Shown: positions 9,648-18,928, counted from the stretch's first letter. The stretch: 64,000 nt of DNA from Microbulbifer sediminum (GCF_021729035.1 NZ_JAJSAP010000003.1:434001-498000), one strand, 5' to 3'. Notes: generated by a model from the letters alone, not told the origin. Program-made: numbers and translations.

Positions 9648-9955
9648 CTTTATTCTTCCCAGTACATCGTATTTTTTTGTTCGGGCGTTGCCCCCAATCG
9701 CGCTCTCATCAATCGCGAAACGTCGGGTAGCATGATTCGGGCTATTTCTATCACGCCGGCGGGCCCTTCCGGGGACGTTTTCGATGAGAAGGATCAAACG
9801 GGGGGTAGCAGGGACCGGGATTGGCGCATCAATTCAGGTTACGCGGCATCGGGTATGCACTCCTGTCACGGGGCAGTAGCGCAATCCCTGCTGGGGCAAA
9901 TTGAAATGACCCGGGTGTCACTGCGGTGGGCCACCCGGGTTGCAGCAGTACCCGG
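9648..9955. other. Intergenic region upstream of gluP copy 2 and downstream of the halogenase operon
   Basis: About 300 bases holding the gluP copy 2 promoter region and the operon end. A direct repeat CAATCGCG occurs at 9695-9702 and 9710-9717. A hairpin at 9909-9940 is listed separately. No gene is supported. Confidence 0.5.
9909..9940 (-). terminator. Hairpin after the halogenase operon
   Basis: A 9-bp perfect stem (ACCCGGGTG/CACCCGGGT) with a 14-base loop lies 16 bases after the last operon stop. A T-rich but broken tract follows on the minus strand, so it is a plausible, imperfect terminator. Confidence 0.5.
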
Positions 9956-11446
9956 TCAGGCCGGCATAGCCTTGCAGTAGTGGTCAATAAACTGCCGGTG
10001 GTCGGGGAGGTTGTCCACCTGTCGGCGGACGCCCTTGCGGATATTGTCGAGGAAACTCTTCAGTTCCTCGTCGCCCATCAAATCCACGATCGGATGGTAG
10101 CGCTCCGGCATCATGCCCTGTCCAAGCATTACCTGCAGCCAGGAACTCTCGCCAAAGAGTTCCGGTGGGAATTTAAACACTACCCCGCTCTCGCGGAACA
10201 TCTCAAGCCGGTGCGCCAATGAATCCGGGATTGGCATCGAGCGGCAGTAGCGCCAGAACTTGCTGTCCGTGCGGTCGGTAACGTTGTAGTGGAGGATAAT
10301 GAAGTCGCGGATGTTCTCCATCTCCCGCATCGTCTGCGCATTGAACTCGTCGATATCGGCCTGGACGATGCCCCGCGACGGGAACAGCTGCATCAGTCGC
10401 ACAATATTGCGCTGGATCAGGTGAATGCTGGTGGACTCCATCGGCTCGATAAAGCCGCTGGATAAGCCCACGGCGACACAGTTCTTGTTCCAGTGCTTGC
10501 GGCGGGTACCTGTCCGGAACGGGATGATGCGCGGCTCATTGAGCAGCTCGCCCTCGATATTGCCCAGCAGCAACTCGCGCGCCTGCTCATCGTCCAGATA
10601 ACGGCTGCAATACACCAGGCCGTTGCCGACGCGATTCTGCAATGGAATCTGCCACTGCCAGCCGGATTCGTGCGCGATAGCCCGGGTAAAGGGCACCGCC
10701 GGCCTGGTGGACTCGGTCTGCACTGCCATAGCGCGGTCACAGGGGAGCCAGTGGGTCCAGTCCTCGTAGCCGGTGTGCAGGGCGCCCTCGATCAGGAGGC
10801 CGCGGAAACCGGTGCAGTCCACAAACAGGTCGCCTTCGATTAGCCGGCCGCTGTCGAGCTGCAGGCCCTCGATAAAGCCGGTGTCGGCATTCAGGCGCAC
10901 GTCTTCGATCTTTCCCTCGACCCGCTTCACGCCGTGGGACTCGGCAAATTTGCGCAGGAATTTTGCGTAGAGGGTGGCGTCCAGGTGGTAGGCATGGTTG
11001 CGGTCCTGGTCCGGCAGCACGGCGAAGCGGTGCTCACGCGCCGCCAGGTGCTCCTTGCAGTAGTCACCGATCGGGTGCTCAATTCCCCGCTCAAGCCCCT
11101 TGAGCCAGAAGTGCTGGAAGCCGCAGGCCCAGCAGTCCTTGCCCAGGAAGCCGAAGGAGTGCAGGTAATCCTCGCCCGGCACGCGCCAGTTCTCGAAATT
11201 AATACCCAGCTTGAAGGTGGCATTGGTGGCAGCCATGACCTCCGACTCTTTCAACCCCAGCAGCTGGTGAAAGACATGCAGGGTGGGAATGGTGGCTTCG
11301 CCCACCCCGACAGTGCCGATCGCATCTGACTCCACCAGGGTAATGTCCAGGTTTTTCCCGATCAACTTGCCCAGCGCGGCCGCGGCCATCCAGCCTGCGG
11401 TACCGCCACCGGCGATCACCACCCGGCGAATTCTTTCTGTGTCCAC
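9956..11446 (-). CDS. Flavin-dependent halogenase homologue (tryptophan halogenase family), copy 1
   Basis: Tryptophan-halogenase family protein (496 residues) that should use reduced flavin, oxygen and halide to halogenate an unknown acceptor. Seen: FAD loop GGGTAGW (13-19), a lysine at residue 79 in the context FKLGINFENW, which is the position of the catalytic Lys79 of PrnA, the WQWQIP motif (263-268) typical of true halogenases, and IEPMEST with Glu337. The start is GTG at 11446 behind GAGGTG. It is the last gene of the operon, 60 bases after the cupin gene. No flavin reductase is present in the window. Homologues near sugar TonB receptors have unproven physiological substrates, so free tryptophan should not be assumed. 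Confidence 0.88.
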   Translation of the reverse strand: MDTERIRRVVIAGGGTAGWMAAAALGKLIGKNLDITLVESDAIGTVGVGEATIPTLHVFHQLLGLKESEVMAATNATFKLGINFENWRVPGEDYLHSFGFLGKDCWACGFQHFWLKGLERGIEHPIGDYCKEHLAAREHRFAVLPDQDRNHAYHLDATLYAKFLRKFAESHGVKRVEGKIEDVRLNADTGFIEGLQLDSGRLIEGDLFVDCTGFRGLLIEGALHTGYEDWTHWLPCDRAMAVQTESTRPAVPFTRAIAHESGWQWQIPLQNRVGNGLVYCSRYLDDEQARELLLGNIEGELLNEPRIIPFRTGTRRKHWNKNCVAVGLSSGFIEPMESTSIHLIQRNIVRLMQLFPSRGIVQADIDEFNAQTMREMENIRDFIILHYNVTDRTDSKFWRYCRSMPIPDSLAHRLEMFRESGVVFKFPPELFGESSWLQVMLGQGMMPERYHPIVDLMGDEELKSFLDNIRKGVRRQVDNLPDHRQFIDHYCKAMPA

Positions 11447-11506
11447 GTTACACCTCAGCTTTTATTTTGCGGGCCCGCTGCCGACTGCGACGACACAGGC
11501 TCGCTT

Positions 11507-12544
11507 TCAATTTTTCATTCGTTCCAGCAGGTCCGCCCGCAGCTTCTGTGCGGCCTGCTCATCCAGTGGCTCCTGGCGCATGCCCCGGGCGCTTGCGGGG
11601 ATATGGTCCGGGCGGCCCGGGCCGGCCTCGAACACGTAGTAATCGAACAGTGCTTTCCATGCCTGGCGCAGCTCTGGCGAGAGACCGCGCAGGCTCAACA
11701 TGGCATGCAGCAGCGCACTGCTCGGCGCCCCCGCGTAGTCCGGTGATTCGCTCCACCAGTGACTGTAGAGCACATTGAGGGCATCCAGCCCCTCGACGTG
11801 GTGCCACCACATGCCCGGCAAAAAGAGCGCATCGCCGGGGTTCAGCTCCGCCACCTGCGCCGATTCCAGCGCGTCGCGAAACCCGGGGAAGCGCTCGAAA
11901 TCCGGCTGCCGGAAATCCACCAGGCTGATCTCCTGGCCGCCCGGTGCAAAGCCCAGGGGACCCGGATACAGGTTCGCCACCTGTTCCGGCGGGAACAGGG
12001 TAAAGCGGCGACGACCGGCAATATTGCAGGCCAGGTTGTGGGGAAAATCGTAATGGGCCGCGATGCGGGTTCGGTTACCGAGCCACAGGAAGCCGATTGG
12101 CGAGAGGTCTTCCAGGCCAGCTGAATTCTGCTCGGCAAACCCGGGGAACCAGCGACTCACATCGGTAGAGGCCATGTAAAGCGTTGGCGGCGACGGTTCA
12201 TCGGCACAGTCGAGTATTTCCTGCAGCAGGCGACGCAGGTCCACGCGGCCGTTGCGGAAATTGAACCCGTCGAGTGCCTCGTTATAAAACACCCGACCAT
12301 CCAGCGCAGGCTCGCCGTAAGCCGCGTTGACGGGCATACCGTTGTAAAATTTGTTCAGGTAGGCAGCCGCATCTCGCGGCGAGGCCGCACAGGCTTTCAC
12401 TGCCGGCCAGTCGCTGCAGAAGTTGCGCAACACAACCGGCTGCTCCGACTGGAACAGCTCTGGCGGTACGACGCCGGGGCGGCAATCGTCACGCTCGGCG
12501 GCGAAAGCCAGGCCGAATTCGGCGAGGCACGGCTGCTGGCTCAC
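11507..12544 (-). CDS. JmjC/cupin-8 type Fe(II)/2-oxoglutarate oxygenase
   Basis: Cupin-like protein of 345 residues related to the FIH/JmjC clan. A double-stranded beta-helix is suggested by RIAAHYDFPHNLACNIAGRR, with the iron ligands HxD at His164/Asp166, then RFTLFPP and the distal histidine in PGMWWHHVEG (His248 or His249). These enzymes usually hydroxylate protein side chains or small molecules; the substrate here is unknown. It starts with GTG overlapping the TGA of the SapC gene by GTGA, so the two are translationally coupled. It sits between sapC and a halogenase gene, downstream of a TonB receptor, an arrangement known from other proteobacteria but without assigned chemistry. Confidence 0.85.
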   Translation of the reverse strand: MSQQPCLAEFGLAFAAERDDCRPGVVPPELFQSEQPVVLRNFCSDWPAVKACAASPRDAAAYLNKFYNGMPVNAAYGEPALDGRVFYNEALDGFNFRNGRVDLRRLLQEILDCADEPSPPTLYMASTDVSRWFPGFAEQNSAGLEDLSPIGFLWLGNRTRIAAHYDFPHNLACNIAGRRRFTLFPPEQVANLYPGPLGFAPGGQEISLVDFRQPDFERFPGFRDALESAQVAELNPGDALFLPGMWWHHVEGLDALNVLYSHWWSESPDYAGAPSSALLHAMLSLRGLSPELRQAWKALFDYYVFEAGPGRPDHIPASARGMRQEPLDEQAAQKLRADLLERMKN

Positions 12545-13272
12545 GCCTCGGCCACCCGACGATTCTTGGCCTCCAGGAGCTGCCGTACATTCGACTGGGA
12601 AGCCATGGCCATATAGATCGGCTCGAGGTAGCCCGCCTTGTGCAGACTGGCGAGTGCCCCGGCGTCCAGGTCGCGAAGCTTGTCCTCGTTGATGGTGTAA
12701 AAGCCCACCAACTGGTTCTTATCGCCACTGTCCAGCTGTACCTCCAGGGTGAAGGGTTCGAGCAGCTCGTGCTCGACCAGCGCATCGATAAACCCTTCCG
12801 CCGCATTCAGGCCCTGGTGGATTGCCTCCAGCATGTCACCGATGTTGTCGAGATACGGGGAATTGCCGCCGAACTCCATGAACAGCCGCTCGCCGCGCTC
12901 GGTATTTACGCGCGGGTTCTCCATGTCGATGTGGATCACGCGCTGCTGTTTCTCAACACCGTCCTCGGTCACCGTTTGCCGGCCAATCAGGAAAGGCTGG
13001 CGGCGGATTGACAGTGGCACGTAGGAAGCCTGCCACTTGCCATGTTCCAGGAACAGGTTTTCTCCCTCGCGGAAGCCCAGCAGCGCCAGGGCGAAGAAGC
13101 GCCCGGTCTCCGGGTGCTTCTGGAAGAAGATTGGGTAGTAAGCCTGCAGGGAGCGGAATTCCAGAGGGAAGGTCAGGGCGTACCAGACGTTGTCCCCGTA
13201 CTCCTCTGCCCGCTCGGTGATCACCCGCAGGTCTTTATGTTCAACGCTGTTCAGCGGTACTGCCTTTGCCAT
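12541..13272 (-). CDS. SapC family protein
   Basis: SapC-like protein of 243 residues, named after an S-layer-region protein of Campylobacter; function unknown. Seen features: MAKAVPLNSVEHKDLRV start, YPIFFQKHPETGRFFALALLGF, and ENLFLEHGKWQASYVPLSIRRQPF, which are conserved in the family, and a C-terminal LDAGALASLHKAGYLEPIYM. No signal peptide or membrane segment is evident, so it is probably cytosolic. The ATG at 13272 is chosen because GAGAGGAAA lies before it; an upstream ATG at 13296 would translate that ribosome site. Coupled to the cupin gene by overlap and 37 bases after halogenase copy 2. Confidence 0.85.
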   Translation of the reverse strand: MAKAVPLNSVEHKDLRVITERAEEYGDNVWYALTFPLEFRSLQAYYPIFFQKHPETGRFFALALLGFREGENLFLEHGKWQASYVPLSIRRQPFLIGRQTVTEDGVEKQQRVIHIDMENPRVNTERGERLFMEFGGNSPYLDNIGDMLEAIHQGLNAAEGFIDALVEHELLEPFTLEVQLDSGDKNQLVGFYTINEDKLRDLDAGALASLHKAGYLEPIYMAMASQSNVRQLLEAKNRRVAEA

Positions 13273-13309
13273 TTTTTTTATTTCCTCTCGGTTCATACCT
13301 GGGCCGGGC

Positions 13310-14881
13310 TCAGCGTTGCTGGCCAGCGGCGAGGTGGATGCGTTGCAGCAGTTCGCGATTGCTGGGCAGGGTCCGCTGCAAGCGCTCCCGGTTTTGTATA
13401 TTGTCGTAAAACTGCTTGTGTGCGGCCTGCTCCATGGCCGGCCGCACGGTCCACGGCAGGGGCTCGGTCACAAACCCCATGCCATAAAGAACATACTGGT
13501 AGCTGGCGGCTGGAAACAGTTCGTCGGCTATCTCTGTTTCCTCCAGCCACGGTGATCGACGCCGCCACAGCGCCAGGGATTCCTGCAAGCGCGCGGGAAT
13601 ACCGGCAGGATCGCGGTGATCCATCCAGTAGGCGCTATCCTCGCGCTCAGACAGCACATAGTGGAGCTTCAGGAACTCGATAATACGTTGCCAATGGTGC
13701 GCGAACTTGCGGTTAAAGCGCGCCGCGACCGCCTCCATCATCGTGCGGTCAGGCGGTAGCTGTTCCGCCAGCATCCTGGCCGACTGTTCCACCAGGACCA
13801 GGGCCGATGCTTCCAGCGGCTCGATAAAACCTGCCGCCATACCGATGGCAACACAGTTCTTGTGCCAGAACTGCTCGCGGTAACCGGGCTGGAAGCTGAT
13901 CTTGCGCAGCTCTGCACGCTCGGCGCCGCCGGAACCCAGCGCTGGTTCAAGATAGCGCCGCAGAACCTGCTCGGCATCTTTGTCGCTGGTATGCGCACCG
14001 GAAAATGTATAACCCACGCCACGGCGGCTGGGCAACCCGATATCCCAGATCCAGCCGGCCTCGCGGGCAGTGGAAAGGGTGCAGGACGCGATGGGGCTGT
14101 CGGCCTCGGCATAGGGCACCTGCACCGCCAGCGCAGAGTCGTTGAACAGTACATCCCGCTGCTCCCGCAGAGCGATACCGTAGTGTCCCCCCAGCAACAG
14201 GCTGCGCGCGCCGCTGCAGTCCACGAACAGATCGCCTTCCAGCACCGCGCCCGACTCCAGCTGCAGGCCTGTGATGTAGCCGTGCCGGTCGTTGCGGATA
14301 TCGGTCACCCGATCCCTGAGGTGCTCAACGCCCAGGCGGGTAGTGCAATGCTCCTGCAAAAAATCAGCAAACTTGCCCGCATCCAGGTGGTAGCCGTAGT
14401 TGAGGTTGAAAGCATACTCCGGCGTGGTGACCTGCTTCGGAGCCAGGTTCAGGCGGCTGATATGCCCCTGGGGACAGACCGCATCGCCGAACGACATTTC
14501 ATCCCGATGCGGTTGCCAGAAGGGAACAGGGTTCTGCTGGTGGAATCCTGCGGGGACAGTGAAAGGATGGAAATATTCGTCGCCACCCGATGCATCGCCC
14601 CCGCGGCACCAGCCCAAAAAGCGGGTGCCCTGCTTGAAGCTGGCATCGCAACGGAGCAGGAACTCGGTCTCTGAAATGCCGATGCGCTTGAGTGTAGAGC
14701 GCATCGAGGGCCAGGTTCCCTCACCCACGCCGATGGTGGGCACATCCGGAGACTCCACGAGGGTAACCTGCAGGCCGCGATCAGCACCCGCGGCATATTC
14801 TGCCGCCAGCACACCGGCGGTCAGCCAGCCCGCGCTGCCTCCACCCAGGATCACCACTTTCTTGACTGTTGTTTCACTCAT
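13310..14881 (-). CDS. Flavin-dependent halogenase homologue, copy 2 (divergent)
   Basis: Second tryptophan-halogenase family protein, 523 residues. It keeps the FAD loop LGGGSAGW, the lysine in ASFKQGTRFLGW (Lys83, equivalent to PrnA Lys79) and GFIEPLEAS. It departs from copy 1 in two places: the WxWxIP motif reads WIWDIG (about 277-282), and the serine after the key Glu is Ala. It is clearly a different subfamily from copy 1, not a recent duplicate, so the two probably act on different substrates or steps. First gene of the four-gene operon, behind the TonB receptor gene and its terminator. The ATG at 14881 has only a weak ribosome site; a GTG at 14893 is the alternative. Confidence 0.85.
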   Translation of the reverse strand: MSETTVKKVVILGGGSAGWLTAGVLAAEYAAGADRGLQVTLVESPDVPTIGVGEGTWPSMRSTLKRIGISETEFLLRCDASFKQGTRFLGWCRGGDASGGDEYFHPFTVPAGFHQQNPVPFWQPHRDEMSFGDAVCPQGHISRLNLAPKQVTTPEYAFNLNYGYHLDAGKFADFLQEHCTTRLGVEHLRDRVTDIRNDRHGYITGLQLESGAVLEGDLFVDCSGARSLLLGGHYGIALREQRDVLFNDSALAVQVPYAEADSPIASCTLSTAREAGWIWDIGLPSRRGVGYTFSGAHTSDKDAEQVLRRYLEPALGSGGAERAELRKISFQPGYREQFWHKNCVAIGMAAGFIEPLEASALVLVEQSARMLAEQLPPDRTMMEAVAARFNRKFAHHWQRIIEFLKLHYVLSEREDSAYWMDHRDPAGIPARLQESLALWRRRSPWLEETEIADELFPAASYQYVLYGMGFVTEPLPWTVRPAMEQAAHKQFYDNIQNRERLQRTLPSNRELLQRIHLAAGQQR

Positions 14882-14935
14882 ATGCGGTACCACATGCCGA
14901 AAAGCACGATCCAGCAGCAGGGTATCATGAACAGA

Positions 14936-14964
14936 AACAGAAAAGCCGCTGTCACCAGCGGCTT
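14936..14964 (-). terminator. Terminator between the TonB receptor and the halogenase operon
   Basis: AAGCCGCTG/CAGCGGCTT stem with a TCAC loop, followed on the minus strand by TTTTCTGTTTCTG. It lies 41 bases after the receptor stop and may act as an attenuator that lowers expression of the downstream operon. Confidence 0.8.
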
Positions 14965-15004
14965 CCCTGCTACCTCTGCTAGAAGATGTGCGTCACGCTA
15001 TTGC

Positions 15005-17971
15005 TTAGAAAGCGTAGCGTGCACCCATCTGCCAGCGGGCCCCACCCTGGTATACACCCAGGGTCTGCTGGCTGGAACGGCCATACACACGGCTGTACTC
15101 ATCGGTCACATTCAGGCCTTCGAGGAAGACCTCCAGACCTTCAACCTGCGGAACCTCGTAGCCGACGTTCAGATCGATCTGGCTGTAAGCCTCAGTGTAC
15201 GCCGGGTTGGCACCAGTGCCCTGACCACGGGAGTTCAGGAAGTCATCGCGCCAGTTGTAGGCGATACGCGCCTGGAAGCCGTTCTTGTCATAGAAGCCCA
15301 CCAGGTTGGCAGAATCGCTCAGGCCGATCATCGCTTCCTGGTCCTGCAGCAGGTAGGGGTTGTACTCAACGCCCGCCTCTACAATGGTGTAGTTAGCGAT
15401 CACACCGAAGCCGGTCTCACCGAACATATGCTGTACCGCGAATTCCCAGCCATCGATGGTTTCCTTGCGGTCACCGTTCTCGGGAATGCTCAGCAGGAAG
15501 GTCATCGCCGGATCGGTCTCCGGGTTGCCGGTGATCGTAACGGTACCGTCCGCGCCTACATCCACGTAGGGGTCATCGGCGAAGTTGTCACCGATATACT
15601 GGCGAATGTCGTTCACATCTGTGAAGCCAGCATCGCGGGCCGCCTGTACCAGCGCGCCCTGTGCCGGGTTCGGGATACCGAAGATCTCGGACTCGGTGGT
15701 GCCGTTGGAGATGAAGTTGGCAATCCGCTTGGTGAAGTAACCCGCTGACGCGTAGCTGGACTCACCGTAGTACCACTCAACCGACAGGTCGAAGTTGGTG
15801 GACTCGAGCGGCAGCAGTGCCGGGTTACCGGCAGAGCCGCTGCCACCGTCGATACGGGCCAGGGAGCCGATGGAAGTACCGCCCTTGATGGCGTCGTAGC
15901 TCGGGCGACCGATGGTCTCGCTGGCAGCAGCGCGAACAACGACGTCCTCAGTGACATCCATCTTGAAGTTCACACTGGGCAGCCAGTAGTCGTAATCTGC
16001 GGTCTGGGACAGGAAGCCAGTACCGGAATTCACCAGTACAACCTCGTTGGCAGAACCCCAGATAGCCTGGTCGTAAGTCGGCGACGCGGATTCCGAATCC
16101 ACCTCAGTGGTTTCGTAACGCAGGCCGAGGTTCACCTCGTAGGGCATCTCGCCAGCGCCGGTCTGGAATGCAGACTGGAAGTTATACTGCGCGAAGGCGG
16201 CAGTAGTGGTCTCTTCGGTCGTGCGGTCGGTGGCCTGGTCATAGGCGGTAGACGGGCAGAACTGGGTGCCGCAGTCGCCGACCAGTCCCGGCCAGATATC
16301 GTCGCCGTACAGGTCTTCGGCGATCGCGCGCACAGTCTCGAAGTCCCAGTCGAAGTAGACATTCTGTACATCGGCACCGCCGATCTCGGAGAAATCACCG
16401 GTGGCGATGTCGAACTTGTCCTGGATGGAATCGGCCGGGAACAGGGAGTCGTCCAGGTCGCTGGCCGGGCCTGCACCGCCCCAGGCGTCGCGCTGCACGA
16501 CTGCCATCTGCGAGCGATTGGTAACCGCCTGCATGCTCAGGCCGAAGTCGATGTCGCTGGACTCGTTCAGCTCGAAGTTACCGCTGAAGCGGAATGCGTC
16601 GACATCGGAGCGGTCACGGGAGTTGGTAAACACGCTACCGGTAACCAGCATGTCGGACGGCTGTACGTCGTTGCCGCCACCGACGGACAGGGCCGGGAGG
16701 GCCTCAGTGAAGTCGGTGGTAGCGCTGGTGCGCACGAAGGCCGCGGTGGACAGCAGGGCATCTGAACCCCAGGGGCTGTCGGGGCGGCGCTCGGCGTCAG
16801 AGGTGTGGGCATCGAATGCCAGGGACAGGCTCTCGTTGACGTCCCACTCCAGGTTTACACCCAGGGTCTGGCCGCGGTAGGCCTCGGCGCTCTCACCGGC
16901 AGCCATGGACAGGTCAGCCGGGGCTCCGTAGCTCTCGGAGTAGATCAGCGGAGTGGCGATAGGGCCGTCGGACCAGACGTTTTCGGACGGGCCGAAGTTG
17001 TACCAGGCCGAGATATCGTTGTACTGCTTGGCGATATCGTTCGAATAGTACATGTAGTCCATGGTGGCAGTGATGTCGTCGGTCGGCGCCCACTGCAGGA
17101 CCAGCTGGCCGTTGGTGCGCTTGCGCTGCTGCTCCTCGAACTTATAGACGGTGGTCTGCGGCACTGAGTAGATGTCGCCAGGACCGGGACGGTTAACCTG
17201 GTTTTCCTGGGGCACGCCGCCCCACTCAGCAGTGCCGGCACCCCAGTTCTGGTCCACGGTACCCGCAAAGCTGCGCCAACCGGTGCCTACCAGGCCTTGC
17301 TGGCTGCCACTCTCGCGCTCCTGCACGCTGGCTGCAACAACTACGCCGAACTCGCCATCGGCAAAGGTATCAGAATAGAAACCGGAGAATTCCGGGGTGA
17401 TGCTCGCATCCTCGGATGACTCATCAATGACACCCTTGGTGGCGAACTGCAGGCGGCGCTCACCAATCTCCAGCGGACGCGCGGAGAGCAGGTTGATGGT
17501 GGAACCAATACCGCCGCTCGGCACCAGGGCGTTACTGCTCTTGGCGACCTGGACGCCGCTCACCATCTCGGAGGCGATGTTCTGGAAGTCGAAGGAGCGA
17601 CCACCAGTGGTCCGCGCCAGCTGGCGACCGTTCAGGGTAACCAGGTTGTAGTCGGGATTGATACCACGCACGGTAACCCGGCTGCCTTCCCCGTTGACCC
17701 GGTCGATGGACACACCGGTGATCCGCTGCATGGATTCGGCCAGGTTGGTGTCCGGGAACTTACCGATATCCTCGGCGGAGATGGCATCCACGATACCGTC
17801 GCTATCGCGCTTGACGTCCATGGACCGGTTCAGACTGGCGCGAATGCCAGTAACCACGACTTCTTCCAGGGCTGCGTCCTGGGCCAGGGCCCCCGTGGGC
17901 AGCATGGTTGCCCCCAGAGCCATCGAAATGGTGACCGCGAGACGGTCCTTGTGGAATATTTTTCTGCTCAT
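15005..17971 (-). CDS. TonB-dependent receptor (Xanthomonas/Caulobacter type)
   Basis: Outer-membrane active transporter of 988 residues. A signal peptide ends near GALAQD, followed by a TonB-box-like EEVVVTGIR, a plug domain (about 50-170) with ISAEDIGKFPDTNLAESMQR and GVQVAKSSNAL, and a long beta-barrel ending in an aromatic residue (RYAF), as outer-membrane barrels do. The plug wording is that of the TonB-Xanth-Caul group, whose members often import oligosaccharides. It stands at the head of the halogenase/SapC/cupin operon and 5 kb from sugar transport genes, so an oligosaccharide ligand is likely but unproven. The start follows GGGGAAAGG. Confidence 0.93.
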   Translation of the reverse strand: MSRKIFHKDRLAVTISMALGATMLPTGALAQDAALEEVVVTGIRASLNRSMDVKRDSDGIVDAISAEDIGKFPDTNLAESMQRITGVSIDRVNGEGSRVTVRGINPDYNLVTLNGRQLARTTGGRSFDFQNIASEMVSGVQVAKSSNALVPSGGIGSTINLLSARPLEIGERRLQFATKGVIDESSEDASITPEFSGFYSDTFADGEFGVVVAASVQERESGSQQGLVGTGWRSFAGTVDQNWGAGTAEWGGVPQENQVNRPGPGDIYSVPQTTVYKFEEQQRKRTNGQLVLQWAPTDDITATMDYMYYSNDIAKQYNDISAWYNFGPSENVWSDGPIATPLIYSESYGAPADLSMAAGESAEAYRGQTLGVNLEWDVNESLSLAFDAHTSDAERRPDSPWGSDALLSTAAFVRTSATTDFTEALPALSVGGGNDVQPSDMLVTGSVFTNSRDRSDVDAFRFSGNFELNESSDIDFGLSMQAVTNRSQMAVVQRDAWGGAGPASDLDDSLFPADSIQDKFDIATGDFSEIGGADVQNVYFDWDFETVRAIAEDLYGDDIWPGLVGDCGTQFCPSTAYDQATDRTTEETTTAAFAQYNFQSAFQTGAGEMPYEVNLGLRYETTEVDSESASPTYDQAIWGSANEVVLVNSGTGFLSQTADYDYWLPSVNFKMDVTEDVVVRAAASETIGRPSYDAIKGGTSIGSLARIDGGSGSAGNPALLPLESTNFDLSVEWYYGESSYASAGYFTKRIANFISNGTTESEIFGIPNPAQGALVQAARDAGFTDVNDIRQYIGDNFADDPYVDVGADGTVTITGNPETDPAMTFLLSIPENGDRKETIDGWEFAVQHMFGETGFGVIANYTIVEAGVEYNPYLLQDQEAMIGLSDSANLVGFYDKNGFQARIAYNWRDDFLNSRGQGTGANPAYTEAYSQIDLNVGYEVPQVEGLEVFLEGLNVTDEYSRVYGRSSQQTLGVYQGGARWQMGARYAF

Positions 17972-18383
17972 CAGCCTTTCCCCGAATTATTAGGTTCTTT
18001 TGACTCTCTCTGGATACTGCCCTTGCGAAGCCTGTTCTATCTTTTTCGCGGTCGCTGGCCTCTATCGGTCAGCTTTGCTGCTGTCGGCCGGCTACCTCAT
18101 CTTTCCCGGGGCAGTGTTCCGGGGCTGATTTGGGGCGCGACAACGCTTCTTCGCTGCGATTGAATACTGCCGGGTTTGGCGAGTACATCAATTCGGGGAC
18201 GGCCCAAACAGGATATCCCGGATTAAATGCGCGGCAACAGGGATTCCGTGCGGCCAGGCGGACCAAATTGGTGCAACAGGGCGCGACTGGCCGTTCATCA
18301 CGCCAGTTCCGCCAGATGCCCGGGGCAGACTAGACTGGCCCCATGCAAAAACCCCAGATGCCGGCGCGAGACCGGGAGGGAAT
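17972..18383. other. Divergent intergenic region between the TonB receptor and DUF1810 genes
   Basis: 412 bases. It must contain the TonB receptor promoter on the minus strand. I see no convincing operator palindrome and no supported gene. Confidence 0.5.
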
Positions 18384-18809
18384 ATGGGCGACCCGTTTGA
18401 TCTCGAGCGCTTTGTTGGTGCACAAGCCTCCTGTTACCAGGAGGCTCTGGCAGAACTGCAGCAGGGCCGGAAACGAAGCCACTGGATGTGGTTTATCTTT
18501 CCACAACTGGCCGGACTCGGTCGCTCGCCAATGGCCCAGCGCTATGCCATCGGCAGCCTGGCGGAGGCCGGCGCCTACCTGCAACACCCGCTCCTGGGCC
18601 CGCGCCTGCGGGAGTGCTGTGAACAGCTGCTGCAGGTGCAGGGCCGCTCTGCCCACGACATCCTGGGCAGCCCCGACGATATGAAACTCAGGTCATCCAT
18701 GACCCTGTTTGCACAGGTGGCCGGGGAGAACAGCGTCTTCGGGAAAGTACTGGCCAGGTACTACGACGGCGAACAGGATCCCCGGACCCTGCAGTTACTC
18801 GGGACCTGA
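18384..18809 (+). CDS. DUF1810 family protein
   Basis: Small cytosolic protein of 141 residues matching the DUF1810 family by its whole length: MGDPFDLERFVGAQ start, GRKRSHWMWFIFPQLAGLG, and DDMKLRSSMTLFAQV. Function is unknown. The start follows GGGAGGGAAT. No partner gene is suggested by the neighbours, and it is transcribed away from the TonB receptor. Confidence 0.85.
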   Translation: MGDPFDLERFVGAQASCYQEALAELQQGRKRSHWMWFIFPQLAGLGRSPMAQRYAIGSLAEAGAYLQHPLLGPRLRECCEQLLQVQGRSAHDILGSPDDMKLRSSMTLFAQVAGENSVFGKVLARYYDGEQDPRTLQLLGT

Positions 18810-18928
18810 CCGCCACCGGGGTAGAGTACGGAAACGACGAGAAAGCCCTGCCAACATCACGCAGGCCCCACCGCCGGCCACAGGTCATACTGCCAGGCCT
18901 GCCCCCACTAGTAGAATATATTTGATTA

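Noticed and set aside
12541..13272. SapC as part of the SapABCDF peptide transporter
   Set aside because: It has no membrane segments and none of the permease features; it belongs to the unrelated S-layer-region SapC family.
18069..18266. A 65-codon minus-strand frame in the TonB receptor promoter region
   Set aside because: No ribosome site, poor coding character and no recognisable family; it occupies probable control DNA.
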